Positions 24,564-32,777 of a DNA stretch of 64,000 nucleotides are shown one piece after another. This stretch comes from Catenovulum agarivorans YM01 (lineage in GTDB: Bacteria; Pseudomonadota; Gammaproteobacteria; Enterobacterales; Alteromonadaceae). Every line of letters begins with the position of its first letter. The first letter of the stretch is position 1. The stretch is from assembly GCF_000281085.1 (NCBI RefSeq), contig NZ_JH767528.1, positions 124,001-188,000 on the forward strand, in the 5' to 3' direction. The position numbers and the translations under genes are program-made. A model generated the notes under the pieces. The model did not search any database, was not told the origin of the DNA, and worked only from the letters and a program-made list of their open reading frames with translations.

Positions 24564-25034
24564 CTACTCCCCACCAACAAAATCAAGCTGTCTCCATGCT
24601 TCGTAACTGATAATTGCCACTGAGTTCGACAAATTTAAACTTCTGTTATTATCCGTTTTCACCATAGGAATACGGATTTTATGCTCAGCAGGTATTTGTT
24701 GGTGGACATCTTCGGATAATCCATGTGTTTCAGCACCAAATAACAATACATCACCCGCTTGATATTGTATGTCTGTATGGCTGCGAGTACCACGTGTGGT
24801 ACAGGCAATAATGCGGCTACCTTCAACAGCTTTAACAAAATCAGCGTAGTTTTTATGAATGGTTAAATTGGCAATGTCGTGATAATCCAAACCGGCGCGG
24901 CGTACTTGTTTTTCATCTAATGAAAAACCAAGTGGTTCAATTAAATGTAGTTTAAAACCATTGTTAGCAGCAAGGCGGATGATGTTACCCGTGTTTGGGG
25001 CGATCTGTGGTTCAAATAAAGCGATATGTAACAT
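24564..25034 (-). CDS. trmL: tRNA (cytidine/uridine-34 2'-O)-methyltransferase TrmL
   Basis: The 156-residue protein is a minimal SPOUT methyltransferase of normal length. It opens with [21 protein letters not shown] and has [23 protein letters not shown], then a C-terminal trefoil knot with [14 protein letters not shown] and [11 protein letters not shown], which bind S-adenosylmethionine. It methylates the wobble base ribose of tRNA-Leu isoacceptors. It is the last gene of a leftward group with the RraB-like, GNAT and methyltransferase genes. Confidence 0.95.
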   Translation of the reverse strand: MLHIALFEPQIAPNTGNIIRLAANNGFKLHLIEPLGFSLDEKQVRRAGLDYHDIANLTIHKNYADFVKAVEGSRIIACTTRGTRSHTDIQYQAGDVLLFGAETHGLSEDVHQQIPAEHKIRIPMVKTDNNRSLNLSNSVAIISYEAWRQLDFVGGE

Positions 25035-25043
25035 AATTAAACC

Positions 25044-25385
25044 TTAAAGTGCTATGCCCCAGCCGTCTGAATACCCTTTGAGCTTTTCAACACAGTCGGT
25101 AAAAGCTTCATCCCATTCATCCAAAGTTTCCGCATTTGGCACTAAGGTTACAGATGCAACCAATTCAACCCCGCCGCCAGCTTCTGGTTTTTGAACTTTA
25201 ACTTGAGCAAAACTTACATTTTTAACTGCCAATTTTTGTACTTGCGGCAAAGCTTTATCCGCTTGTTCTTTAAATTCAAACGCAGCAAAAAAATCAATTT
25301 GCATCGGCTGGGTTAGGTCTATACCTTCAGCGGCCATTTCTGCCAAAATTTGGCTAGTTTCGTCTTCTTCTGGGAGGTCAAACAT
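25044..25385 (-). CDS. RraB-family (RNase E inhibitor-like) protein
   Basis: The start is taken as ATG 25385 (MFDLPEEDETS), giving 113 residues; a longer frame overlaps the GNAT gene and is rejected. The protein is acidic, with an N-terminal helix (ETSQILAEMAAEGIDLTQP), a ferredoxin-like beta-alpha-beta core and the C-terminal motif YSDGWGIAL. This pattern fits the RraB fold (PF06877-type proteins), some of which bind RNase E and slow RNA decay. It is 9 bp from trmL. The family call is fairly sure, the RNase E target is inferred. Confidence 0.75.
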   Translation of the reverse strand: MFDLPEEDETSQILAEMAAEGIDLTQPMQIDFFAAFEFKEQADKALPQVQKLAVKNVSFAQVKVQKPEAGGGVELVASVTLVPNAETLDEWDEAFTDCVEKLKGYSDGWGIAL

Positions 25386-25422
25386 GGGTAAACTCACAAT
25401 AAATTTTGTCGCATTATATCTG

Positions 25423-25902
25423 CTACAGCATCTTTTGCCAAAACTCTGCGGCACCGCCTTCAACAGTTAATTGGTAAGGCCGAAAACCAAAACTTTCATA
25501 TAGGTTTTTGGCAATGCCATTTTCGCGTAAAACCTCTAAAGTTAGTTTGCAATAATCTTGCTCTCGGCAATGTTTTTCAGCCGCTTGAAGTAATTGCTTA
25601 CTTAAGCCTTGGCCGCGGTAATTTTTATCAATCGCAATATCATGAATGTTAAGCAAAGGTTTAGCATAAAAAGTCGAAAAGCCTTCAAATGCGTTAAGTA
25701 AACCAATCACCTTGTCATCATCAAAAACAAGCCAGCCGAAGTAATCAGAGCGCTGCTTAAGCTTATTAACTAAGTTTTGTTGCACATAATCGGATAGAGG
25801 TGCGGCACCACCCATAGGATCAAGCGCATAACTATTTAACGCTGTAATTAATGCTTGCTGGTGATTTGTTTGGGATAGGTCGGTCTGGATTATTTTTATC
25901 AT
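25423..25902 (-). CDS. GNAT-family N-acetyltransferase
   Basis: The 159-residue protein has the GNAT fold: a beta-4 strand followed by the acetyl-CoA loop IHDIAIDKNYRGQGLSKQLL (R/Q-x-x-G-x-G/A type), then LTLEVLRENGIAKNLYESFGF, a motif B typical of small-molecule or protein acetyltransferases. It is between the RraB-like and methyltransferase genes, all leftward. Substrate unknown. Confidence 0.85.
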   Translation of the reverse strand: MIKIIQTDLSQTNHQQALITALNSYALDPMGGAAPLSDYVQQNLVNKLKQRSDYFGWLVFDDDKVIGLLNAFEGFSTFYAKPLLNIHDIAIDKNYRGQGLSKQLLQAAEKHCREQDYCKLTLEVLRENGIAKNLYESFGFRPYQLTVEGGAAEFWQKML

Positions 25903-25914
25903 AAATATTCAAGT

Positions 25915-26541
25915 TTAATTAGTGAGTTTACGCGCAACTAAAAAATAATTGGTTGTGCTATTGGGTGATTGCCAAATGTATTCAAGTTCAAAACCGGCAT
26001 TTAGATGCATTTTTTCTAACTCGGCAAAACTGAACATGTTGACGTTAGGCATTAAATTAAAAAATTGCCCGATTGGCGCAAGAAACTTAAAACAGTTTAT
26101 CTGACCTTTTAAACAAGTGGTTGAGGTAATAAATAATCCACCGGGCTTGAGCATGCTAGAGGCCAACTGCACCGTCGCTTCTGCATTGGGCAATATGTGC
26201 AAAACATTTAACGCTAAAATGGTATCAAATTTTTGCTGCTGGTAGTTTTCTAAACTGCCTTGGGCAAAAGTTAAATGTGGTAAATCCTCACGCTGGGCTA
26301 GTTTTTCGTTGGCAATATCTAGCATATTTTGTGCTATATCTATTGCTAAGTAGTTGCCAACAAAGGGGGCATGTTCAAGGGCGGTTGTGCCTGAACCGCA
26401 ACCTATCTCTAGCACTTGCATGTCCAAAGTAAAATAACTTTGTGTGACTGCGCATTTGTGCTGATAACTTGCAACGTCAGCAATTGGCCGTTTTGCATAT
26501 CTATTGGCTATTTTGTCCCAAAATTTTGCTTGCGATTGCAC
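25915..26541 (-). CDS. class I SAM-dependent methyltransferase
   Basis: The 208-residue protein has motif I VLEIGCGSGTTALEHAP (about 41-57), an acidic residue in YLAIDIAQNM (motif II), a GSLENYQQQKFDTILALNVLH stretch around motif IV, and LKPGGLFITSTTC (post-motif). This is the UbiE/Methyltransf_11 pattern. Substrate unknown. The gene is 12 bp upstream of the GNAT gene and probably the first of the leftward operon ending at trmL. Confidence 0.85.
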   Translation of the reverse strand: MQSQAKFWDKIANRYAKRPIADVASYQHKCAVTQSYFTLDMQVLEIGCGSGTTALEHAPFVGNYLAIDIAQNMLDIANEKLAQREDLPHLTFAQGSLENYQQQKFDTILALNVLHILPNAEATVQLASSMLKPGGLFITSTTCLKGQINCFKFLAPIGQFFNLMPNVNMFSFAELEKMHLNAGFELEYIWQSPNSTTNYFLVARKLTN

Positions 26542-26696
26542 TGATTAATTCCTTTTAAAATGCCTGAACTAGGGCTGCTACTTTAAATAAAATTTGCGTA
26601 AAAATCAGCACAAAAATATTGTTGGATTAGCAAGAAATAAAAGCTTGAGCTAGAGTTAAACCAATGAAGAGCAAAGCTGCACACACAGGAAAAATT

Positions 26697-27128
26697 ATGG
26701 CAAACGTACAAGTTCAACCTTATTTATTTTTTGCTGGCCGATGTGAAGAGGCCATCGAATTCTATATTGAAGCAATAGGCGCAGAGCTACAATTGTTAAT
26801 GCGTTTTAATGAAAGCCCAGAGCCAATGCCTGAGGCTATGTTGCCTGACGATTTCGACAACAAAATTATGCACGCGAGTATCAAAGTCGGTGACTCAGTT
26901 GTAATGATGTCAGACGGTGTTGATGTGCAAAATCAATTTGGTGGTGTATCACTGTCTATCAGCTGTTATAGCCAAGAGCAAGCGCATGAAATGTTTGATG
27001 GTTTAGCACAGGGGGGCGAGGTACAAATGCCATTAACTCCGACTTTCTGGTCGCCGTTATTTGGCTCATTAACCGATAAATTCGGCGTGTCTTGGATGGT
27101 GGGCTGTGAGCCTGAAAGTGACAATTAA
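26697..27128 (+). CDS. VOC-superfamily protein, PhnB-like
   Basis: The start is taken as ATG 26697 (MANVQVQPYLFF), with AGGA at 26687-26690; an upstream ATG at 26664 lacks a site. The 143-residue protein has the beta-alpha-beta-beta-beta repeat of the vicinal oxygen chelate fold: PYLFFAGRCEEAIEFYIEAIGAELQ in the first half, and TFWSPLFGSLTDKFGVSWMVGCE at the end, which is the PhnB-like (3-demethylubiquinone methyltransferase-like) ending. Enzymatic role unknown. Confidence 0.82.
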   Translation: MANVQVQPYLFFAGRCEEAIEFYIEAIGAELQLLMRFNESPEPMPEAMLPDDFDNKIMHASIKVGDSVVMMSDGVDVQNQFGGVSLSISCYSQEQAHEMFDGLAQGGEVQMPLTPTFWSPLFGSLTDKFGVSWMVGCEPESDN

Positions 27129-27154
27129 TCTAGGCTAATTCTCTTAAAAACTAG

Positions 27155-27169
27155 TGATAATCATTATTA
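27155..27169. promoter_or_regulatory. Fur box upstream of the PepSY gene
   Basis: TGATAAT-C-ATTATTA matches the 7-1-7 Fur consensus in all but one arm position. It lies about 30-40 bp before the PepSY gene start, where bound Fur would block the promoter. Confidence 0.8.
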
Positions 27170-27196
27170 TTTGCTATAAAGCCGACTTTTCCCAAG

Positions 27197-28288
27197 TTGG
27201 CTGTTGTTGTGGTAAATAAAAATTTTTTCCGTCAAATTCATTTAGTCCTTGCCTTAAGTGTTTGCATCTTCTTAGTTATCTTGTCTATAACAGGTGCGTT
27301 ATTAGTGTATGCCAAAGATATACAGGCTTGGTGGAATCCTCAATATTGGTCGGTTAAACCCGCGCAGACTAGTCAGTTGATTGATTACAATCAGCTATTA
27401 GAAAAAGCTCAACAAGCGCATGCCCAACCTGTCAGTTTTTTGAGCATAGAGCAGGATAAACATAAAGTTTGGCAAGGGCGCTATTTAGACGGTAAGTACT
27501 TTAACCTTAATCCGTATTCGGGTGAGGTTGTGCTTATTTATGATTACACAGATACCTTGTACGGTTTTACTTTGTATCTACATAGATGGTTGTTATGGCA
27601 GCAAGATGATGTTTACCCATTACGCAACTGGGTGTCTACCTCAGTACTTCTGTTTATTCTGCTGTGTTTAGTTGGTTTTTATTTATGGGCTAAACCGGCT
27701 AAAAGGTTAAAACGTTTGCGTATTAAAGCGCATAAAAACAAACGCATATTTTATTATCAATTACATTCTGTGGTTGGTGTGTATTTAACTATCCCTCTGG
27801 TGTTAATTGCTTTTAGTGGTTTAACCTTTAACTGGTCGAAACAAACCAGTGCCGTGGTTGAATTTGTCACTTGGGGGCAAATAGAAGGGCGTTTTCCTAA
27901 CCCGCAAGTAACCTCAACTGAATCAAACACTCAGCTAAACTGGCAAGAGATGTTACAGCAGGCAATGCAGGTTATGCCAAATGCCCAGTTACAACGCATC
28001 TATTTTGCTAAACCAGACGAGCAAGTAGTGATGTTGCGGGTGAAAAATCCGGGTGAGTTCCATCCGTATAGCTATATTTGGTTTGATCAGTTCACTGGCG
28101 AAGTTTTACAAACGCAAGATGCTAGTATCGCTAATACCACAACCCAAGTATGGAATTTCCGTTATCCATTCCATATAGGTAATTTTGCCGGATCACTGGT
28201 ACAGTTTTTGTGGTTTGTATTAGGCTTGTCGCCATTATTGTTTGTGTTAACAGGTGGTTACATTTATTTAAAAAGAAAGTGGTTTTGA
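27197..28288 (+). CDS. PepSY-domain inner membrane protein of iron uptake
   Basis: The 363-residue protein has four membrane segments: about 15-40, 150-172, 200-222 and 340-360. Two PepSY-type periplasmic regions lie between them. This is the PepSY-associated TM family often encoded beside siderophore receptors; some members (FoxB, PiuB, FsrB) reduce or release iron from siderophores. The start is uncertain: TTG 27197 gives the longest form, GTG 27209 (MVNKNFFRQIH) is equally possible, and neither has a clear ribosome site. A Fur box precedes it and the receptor gene follows. Confidence 0.85.
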   Translation: MAVVVVNKNFFRQIHLVLALSVCIFLVILSITGALLVYAKDIQAWWNPQYWSVKPAQTSQLIDYNQLLEKAQQAHAQPVSFLSIEQDKHKVWQGRYLDGKYFNLNPYSGEVVLIYDYTDTLYGFTLYLHRWLLWQQDDVYPLRNWVSTSVLLFILLCLVGFYLWAKPAKRLKRLRIKAHKNKRIFYYQLHSVVGVYLTIPLVLIAFSGLTFNWSKQTSAVVEFVTWGQIEGRFPNPQVTSTESNTQLNWQEMLQQAMQVMPNAQLQRIYFAKPDEQVVMLRVKNPGEFHPYSYIWFDQFTGEVLQTQDASIANTTTQVWNFRYPFHIGNFAGSLVQFLWFVLGLSPLLFVLTGGYIYLKRKWF

Positions 28289-28291
28289 AAA

Positions 28292-28306
28292 TAATAATAA
28301 TTATCA
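28292..28306. promoter_or_regulatory. Fur box upstream of the siderophore receptor
   Basis: TAATAAT-A-ATTATCA (reverse: TGATAAT-T-ATTATTA) fits the Fur 7-1-7 consensus with one arm mismatch. It is located directly after the PepSY stop codon and about 58 bp before the receptor start, so the receptor can be iron-controlled independently. Confidence 0.8.
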
Positions 28307-28363
28307 TTTGCTTGTGTTGGTCATTTACCCTAGAATGCGCGCACTTTTTACAGGAGCGCATAT

Positions 28364-30493
28364 ATGAAAAATACACCACTTTCACTTGTTAGTTTAGCTG
28401 TTGCCGCAGCTGTTAGTTTGCCAAACTTAGCTTGGGCTAATGACGAGCAAGACAGTATGGAAAACATCATAGTGACAGGAAGTCGTGTAATCGAAAGCAT
28501 TGATGAAGTTCCGGCTTCAATCACAGTAATCAGCTCAGAAAAAATTCAACAACACTTAAAAGTATCACCAGAAATACAGAGTTTATTGTCTATGTATGTG
28601 CCAGGTATGGCACCTGATACAGGCAGCTCAAGCAATACTGGCCAAACATTACGTGGACGTAAACCGTTAGTGATGATTGACGGTGTACCACAATCTACCC
28701 CACTGCGTAACGGTTCTTTGGGGGTGAAAACACTTGATCCAAGTGCAATTGAACGCATCGAAATTATTAAAGGTGCAACTTCAATATTTGGTAATGGTGC
28801 AGCTGGCGGTATCATCAACTACATCACTAAAAAGGCCAGCAAAGAACAAGTTGCCGGACAAGTGAGTTTATCAAGCCGTTTTAGCGCGGTTAAACTAGAA
28901 GAAAGTGCAGGTGGCCGTATTGAAGGTGCATTGCACGGTACATTAGATAAATTCAGCTATTTAGTTACAGCAAGCTACGAAGAAAATGGCGTACAGCGTG
29001 ACGCTGAAGGTGACATTCTTGGCCTTCAATACGGTATGTCAGATTCTGTTACACAAAACTATTTTACCCGTTTAGCTTACCAATTTGACCAAGATAAATC
29101 GTTGCAGATGAGCTATAACTTTTATAGTTCACAGCAAAAAACTGATTTAGGTGATGTGGTTGGCGACATAAATCAAGGTGAAAAAACCTACGCTATCCAT
29201 GTACCAAAAGAGTTGCAAAAACGTGGTAAACCTCAAGGCCCAGAAGGTAATACTAACTTCACTTTAAAATATACCGACAACAACGTTTTTCAAAATACCC
29301 AACTAACAGTTGATTTTTACAAACAAAATATTGAAAACGTCTTTTTCTTCTCAACCTCATTAGCCAACCCTGCTGAAGGTTATGATGGTGGTCAATCTGT
29401 TATCAAATCAGACAAAACTGGTGCGCGCGCAACTTTCAATTCTATGTTTGATTTAGCTTTTGCTGACGTAACATTAATTTATGGTGTGGATGCATTAAGA
29501 GACGTGACTTCACAACCACTTGTTGACGGCCGTATTTGGGTGCCTGAAATGGATATGAAAAACCTAGCTGGCTTTGTTCAATCTAAATGGGTAGTGGACG
29601 ATGCTATTATCTTTAAACTCGGTGTGCGCCAAGACAACATTGATTTAGCGGTAGATGATTATAAAACCCTAGTGTTATGTCGTAATGCTTGTTCTGAAGA
29701 GTTTGAAGTAAAAGGTGATACGCTAAAATATAACGCAACAACCTACAATGCGGGTGTGAAGGTTAAATACACTCCTTATTTCCAACCTTTCTTTAGTTAT
29801 TCACAAGGTGCAGATATTTCTGATATCGGCCGTTTGTTGCGCAGCGCAACTGTAACTGATATTGCAGATATCCGTACTGAAGCTTCAATTATCGATAACT
29901 ATGAAGTCGGTTTTACTTCAAACATTAATTCAGCTTTAAGATTTGAAGTTGCGGCTTACCGCAGTACTTCTGAATTGGGTACAACCAATAGTTATGATGA
30001 AAAAACGGGTATTTATATGCCGGTACGTGCACCACAACGCATTTGGGGTTACGAAGCTTTGGTTGATGCGCAGCTACATGAAACTTTGCAGTTGGTCGCA
30101 ACTTATAGTTATGTAGAAGGTAAAAATACCGAAGCGGATGTGTACTTAGGTAGCCAAGCGATTTCACCACCAAAAGGTACTTTGAGCTTAAACTGGCGTC
30201 CAACTGATGCCTTATCTGTCACTTTGAACCATTTATATGTGGGTGATAGAGACAGATTTGCTGCAAACGCAGAAGGAAACTACACGGTTGATCAACGCCC
30301 GGTAGAAAGCTATCAAGTAACCCATTTATCAACTCAATATCAAGTTAGCAATAACTTATCAGCCTTTATGGGTGTAGAGAATTTGTTTAACAAAGACTAC
30401 TTCTCAGCACGAGCACAATCGTACACTTATGGTGGCTACAATGTTAAAGGGTTAGGCACAACGGTTAACTTAGGTGTGCAATATAACTTTTAA
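28364..30493 (+). CDS. TonB-dependent siderophore receptor
   Basis: The 709-residue protein has a signal peptide (cleavage near AWA-ND, residue 26), a TonB box (ENIIVTGSR, about 32-40), a plug (about 45-155; PGMAPDTGSSSNTGQTLRGR and ATSIFGNGAAGGIINYITKK) and a 22-strand barrel with the terminal motif FMGVENLFNKDYFSARAQ and a final aromatic residue. The plug and barrel belong to the ferric siderophore group, close to catecholate or hydroxamate receptors. Ribosome site AGGAG about 8 nt before ATG 28364. It works with the PepSY protein and TonB-ExbBD. Ligand not deducible. Confidence 0.92.
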   Translation: MKNTPLSLVSLAVAAAVSLPNLAWANDEQDSMENIIVTGSRVIESIDEVPASITVISSEKIQQHLKVSPEIQSLLSMYVPGMAPDTGSSSNTGQTLRGRKPLVMIDGVPQSTPLRNGSLGVKTLDPSAIERIEIIKGATSIFGNGAAGGIINYITKKASKEQVAGQVSLSSRFSAVKLEESAGGRIEGALHGTLDKFSYLVTASYEENGVQRDAEGDILGLQYGMSDSVTQNYFTRLAYQFDQDKSLQMSYNFYSSQQKTDLGDVVGDINQGEKTYAIHVPKELQKRGKPQGPEGNTNFTLKYTDNNVFQNTQLTVDFYKQNIENVFFFSTSLANPAEGYDGGQSVIKSDKTGARATFNSMFDLAFADVTLIYGVDALRDVTSQPLVDGRIWVPEMDMKNLAGFVQSKWVVDDAIIFKLGVRQDNIDLAVDDYKTLVLCRNACSEEFEVKGDTLKYNATTYNAGVKVKYTPYFQPFFSYSQGADISDIGRLLRSATVTDIADIRTEASIIDNYEVGFTSNINSALRFEVAAYRSTSELGTTNSYDEKTGIYMPVRAPQRIWGYEALVDAQLHETLQLVATYSYVEGKNTEADVYLGSQAISPPKGTLSLNWRPTDALSVTLNHLYVGDRDRFAANAEGNYTVDQRPVESYQVTHLSTQYQVSNNLSAFMGVENLFNKDYFSARAQSYTYGGYNVKGLGTTVNLGVQYNF

Positions 30494-30522
30494 TTAAAGT
30501 AAGCTCAGTTAGCTTAAACTAC

Positions 30523-30546
30523 AAAAAGTCGCGTAGGCGACTTTTT
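30523..30546. terminator. bidirectional intrinsic terminator
   Basis: AAAAAGTCGC (30523-30532) and GCGACTTTTT (30537-30546) form a 10-bp stem with a GTAG loop. It serves the receptor gene and the convergent GST gene. Confidence 0.92.
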
Positions 30547-30561
30547 GTGTTTTTGGTGATT

Positions 30562-31179
30562 TTATGAATTAGCCGGTATTGCGTGAGTTGCGCCTTCGCG
30601 CTCGTACGCCAACTTAAATTCAGGTAATTGGGCTATTTTTTCCACATGTTTAATCACATTATCGCCTAGCTTTATTGTTAGCTGCGGGAATACATTGCCC
30701 CAGCTTGCGTAAATAGCAATTAAATAATCCATGACTGAAAGTTTATCGCCAACTAAATAGGCATTATTGGCAAGCTGTTTATCCACTATTTGCCATAACT
30801 CGGAAATACGTTCAGCCATATTTTGATAAAAGTCATTTCTGGCCTGTGAATCTGGCATTTTAGTCATAGTTGCGAACAACTTACTATAAGCTGGATGAAG
30901 CGTGGCGTAACAAAACATCAGCCAATAATGGAATTGCTGTTTGTTGCTTATAGTGTCCAAAGCGACGCCGTGTTTTTCTAATAAATACAGAACAATGGCT
31001 GCGCCTTCAGTTAAAATTTTATCACCGTCTTGCAGCGCTGGTACTTGTTTGGTGGGGGCTATTTGTTGGTAATTATCCACTTGGTCAAAAGGGATAATTT
31101 CAACGGGTTGCTCTAACTGATTGAGCAAAATATGAATAGCGGTCGAGCAAGTGCCGGGCATAGTGTATAAGGTGTACAT
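30562..31179 (-). CDS. glutathione S-transferase, beta-class-like
   Basis: The 205-residue protein has an N-terminal thioredoxin-like domain with PGTCSTAIHI, where Cys11 corresponds to the catalytic Cys10 of beta-class GSTs, VPALQDG with the cis-Pro, and LTEGAAIVLYL for the gamma-glutamyl contact. A C-terminal all-helical domain (about 85-205) follows. It is the last of three leftward genes (NTF2-like, tautomerase, GST), 1 bp after the tautomerase gene, which suggests a small detoxification operon. Confidence 0.9.
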   Translation of the reverse strand: MYTLYTMPGTCSTAIHILLNQLEQPVEIIPFDQVDNYQQIAPTKQVPALQDGDKILTEGAAIVLYLLEKHGVALDTISNKQQFHYWLMFCYATLHPAYSKLFATMTKMPDSQARNDFYQNMAERISELWQIVDKQLANNAYLVGDKLSVMDYLIAIYASWGNVFPQLTIKLGDNVIKHVEKIAQLPEFKLAYEREGATHAIPANS

Positions 31180-31180
31180 G

Positions 31181-31393
31181 TTATTTCTCCAAAAGGTGTT
31201 GTTGTCTAAATTGCATAACGGGTAAACCAGCGACGCCCCAGTTGTCTAAGTTAACTTCTTCAATGACAACAAAGGTGGTTTGTGGATCTTTATCTAAAAC
31301 TTGGCTGAGCATTTCAGTTGAACGTTTAATCAGTTCAGCTTTTTGAGCTTTGCTCACGCCTTCGTCTGTGACTTGAATGGTGACAATTGGCAT
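31181..31393 (-). CDS. 4-oxalocrotonate tautomerase family protein
   Basis: The second ATG (31393) is chosen: it gives MPIVTIQVTDEG, so that Pro becomes residue 1 after Met removal, the catalytic base of the family, and it lies 5 nt from AAGGAG, whereas the first ATG (31396) is only 2 nt away. The 70-residue protein fits the small 4-OT subgroup. Its start codon overlaps the TGA of the upstream gene, so the two are probably translationally coupled. The substrate is unknown; MIF/4-OT-like enzymes act on enol or keto acids. Confidence 0.88.
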   Translation of the reverse strand: MPIVTIQVTDEGVSKAQKAELIKRSTEMLSQVLDKDPQTTFVVIEEVNLDNWGVAGLPVMQFRQQHLLEK

Positions 31394-31773
31394 CATGACT
31401 CCTTATCTATTTGGTAGTGGAATACTTTGCTGATTATTTGCCAGCGTCCATCAAGTTTGATTAAGCTGAGTAAATCGACAAAGTGTTTGGGTGGAATGCT
31501 GCATTTAACTTTGGCTAATGCTGTGCAGTCGCTGATTAGGTCTATTTGTACAATTTGATCTGTACGTGTTTGCTGTTTACTTGCAGGGGAAATGCGTTGT
31601 TCTACCATGGCAAAATAGTCTGGCATGGTTAGATTAACCAATTCGCCTGAGCTAGCTGTAATGTACTTTGCCTGTGGGTGAAACACCTGTTTCAATAAGC
31701 TGACATCACTGTGGTACAAAGCATCAAAATATTGCTGCAATACTTGTTTAATCGTCTGTTGAGTTTCATCCAT
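31393..31773 (-). CDS. NTF2-like (putative lumazine-binding type) protein
   Basis: The 126-residue protein has the cone-shaped NTF2 fold pattern: an N-terminal helix pair (IKQVLQQYFDALYHSDVSLLKQVFHPQAKYI) and then four strands with KVKCSIPPKHFVDLLSLIKLDGRWQIISKVFHY. It resembles the putative lumazine-binding family PF12893. It begins the leftward operon with tautomerase and GST and is divergent from a LysR gene, which probably regulates it. Role unknown. Confidence 0.75.
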   Translation of the reverse strand: MDETQQTIKQVLQQYFDALYHSDVSLLKQVFHPQAKYITASSGELVNLTMPDYFAMVEQRISPASKQQTRTDQIVQIDLISDCTALAKVKCSIPPKHFVDLLSLIKLDGRWQIISKVFHYQIDKES

Positions 31774-31862
31774 TGTTTAACTCCCGTAGTCATTTGTTTT
31801 GCAGTGTACATAGCGGTGCTTTGTTGATAAATTCACAGAAAATGCACAACGGGTTTGCAAAT

Positions 31863-32735
31863 ATGCACAGTTGGGATGACTTTAGATACTTTTTACATGT
31901 GGTTGAAAGCGGCAGTTTTTCGCAAGCGGCTGCCAAATTAGGTGTTAATCACTCAACTGTATCTAGGCGTATACAAGCTTTGGAAACTGCACATGGGGTC
32001 AAGTTATTAGAGCGCACACAAATGGGTTATCAAATGACTGAAGCGGGCGCTTCTGTATTTGAATTAGCCGAAAAAATGCAGCAAGCCAATGTTGCTGCAT
32101 CGCGTATCTTACTTGGGCAAGATGCACGTTTAGCCGGTGAAATTAACTTAACCATGCCACATGAATTATTTGACCATGTATTGGCAAAACCTTTACGCCA
32201 ATTCACGCTTAATTACCCGGATATTCGGTTAAATTTGCAAGTGTCAAAAGGCTTGCACAATATGGCAAATCGTGAGGCTGATTTAGCCGTGCGCTTTACC
32301 GAAACCCCACCTGAGTATTTAATTGGCACTTGTGTCACGACCATGCAACATGCTTTTTATAAACATAAAGACTTGGATGTGCAAAAGCGCACACCGTTAA
32401 TTGTTTGGCAGCGTGATAAAGGCATACCACATTGGGCTTCGCAACTAACTGCGCCTGAGGTGGTGATGCAGGTAGATGATTTGCAATCTATGTATACTGC
32501 GGTTGAGGCTGGTTTTGGTCTTGCGAGAATGCCGTGTTTTATGCCGGATGTAATGCAAAATAATGATATTGAGCGTTTACCTCATCCATTGCCAAGATCT
32601 AACTGGGGCATATGGATTTTAAACCATGTTGATTTACGTCATACCGCGAGAATTCAAGTTTGTCGTAAGTATTTGCAGCAGGTATTACAACAAAATATTG
32701 CACTATTTGCCGGTGAGTGGTCGCAGCTTAAATGA
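31863..32735 (+). CDS. LysR-family transcriptional regulator
   Basis: The start is set at ATG 31863 (MHSWDDFRYFLHVVESGSFS), the usual distance before the helix-turn-helix; ATG 31842 or an earlier codon is possible. The 290-residue protein has a LysR helix-turn-helix (SQAAAKLGVNHSTVSRRIQALE) and a substrate-binding domain (about 90-285), closest in pattern to the group with WDD(L/F)R starts. It is divergent from the NTF2-like/tautomerase/GST operon, the likely target. Confidence 0.9.
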   Translation: MHSWDDFRYFLHVVESGSFSQAAAKLGVNHSTVSRRIQALETAHGVKLLERTQMGYQMTEAGASVFELAEKMQQANVAASRILLGQDARLAGEINLTMPHELFDHVLAKPLRQFTLNYPDIRLNLQVSKGLHNMANREADLAVRFTETPPEYLIGTCVTTMQHAFYKHKDLDVQKRTPLIVWQRDKGIPHWASQLTAPEVVMQVDDLQSMYTAVEAGFGLARMPCFMPDVMQNNDIERLPHPLPRSNWGIWILNHVDLRHTARIQVCRKYLQQVLQQNIALFAGEWSQLK

Positions 32736-32777
32736 GTTGGCCTATACTCATATTGAATTCAAGGGAATAAATAGTAT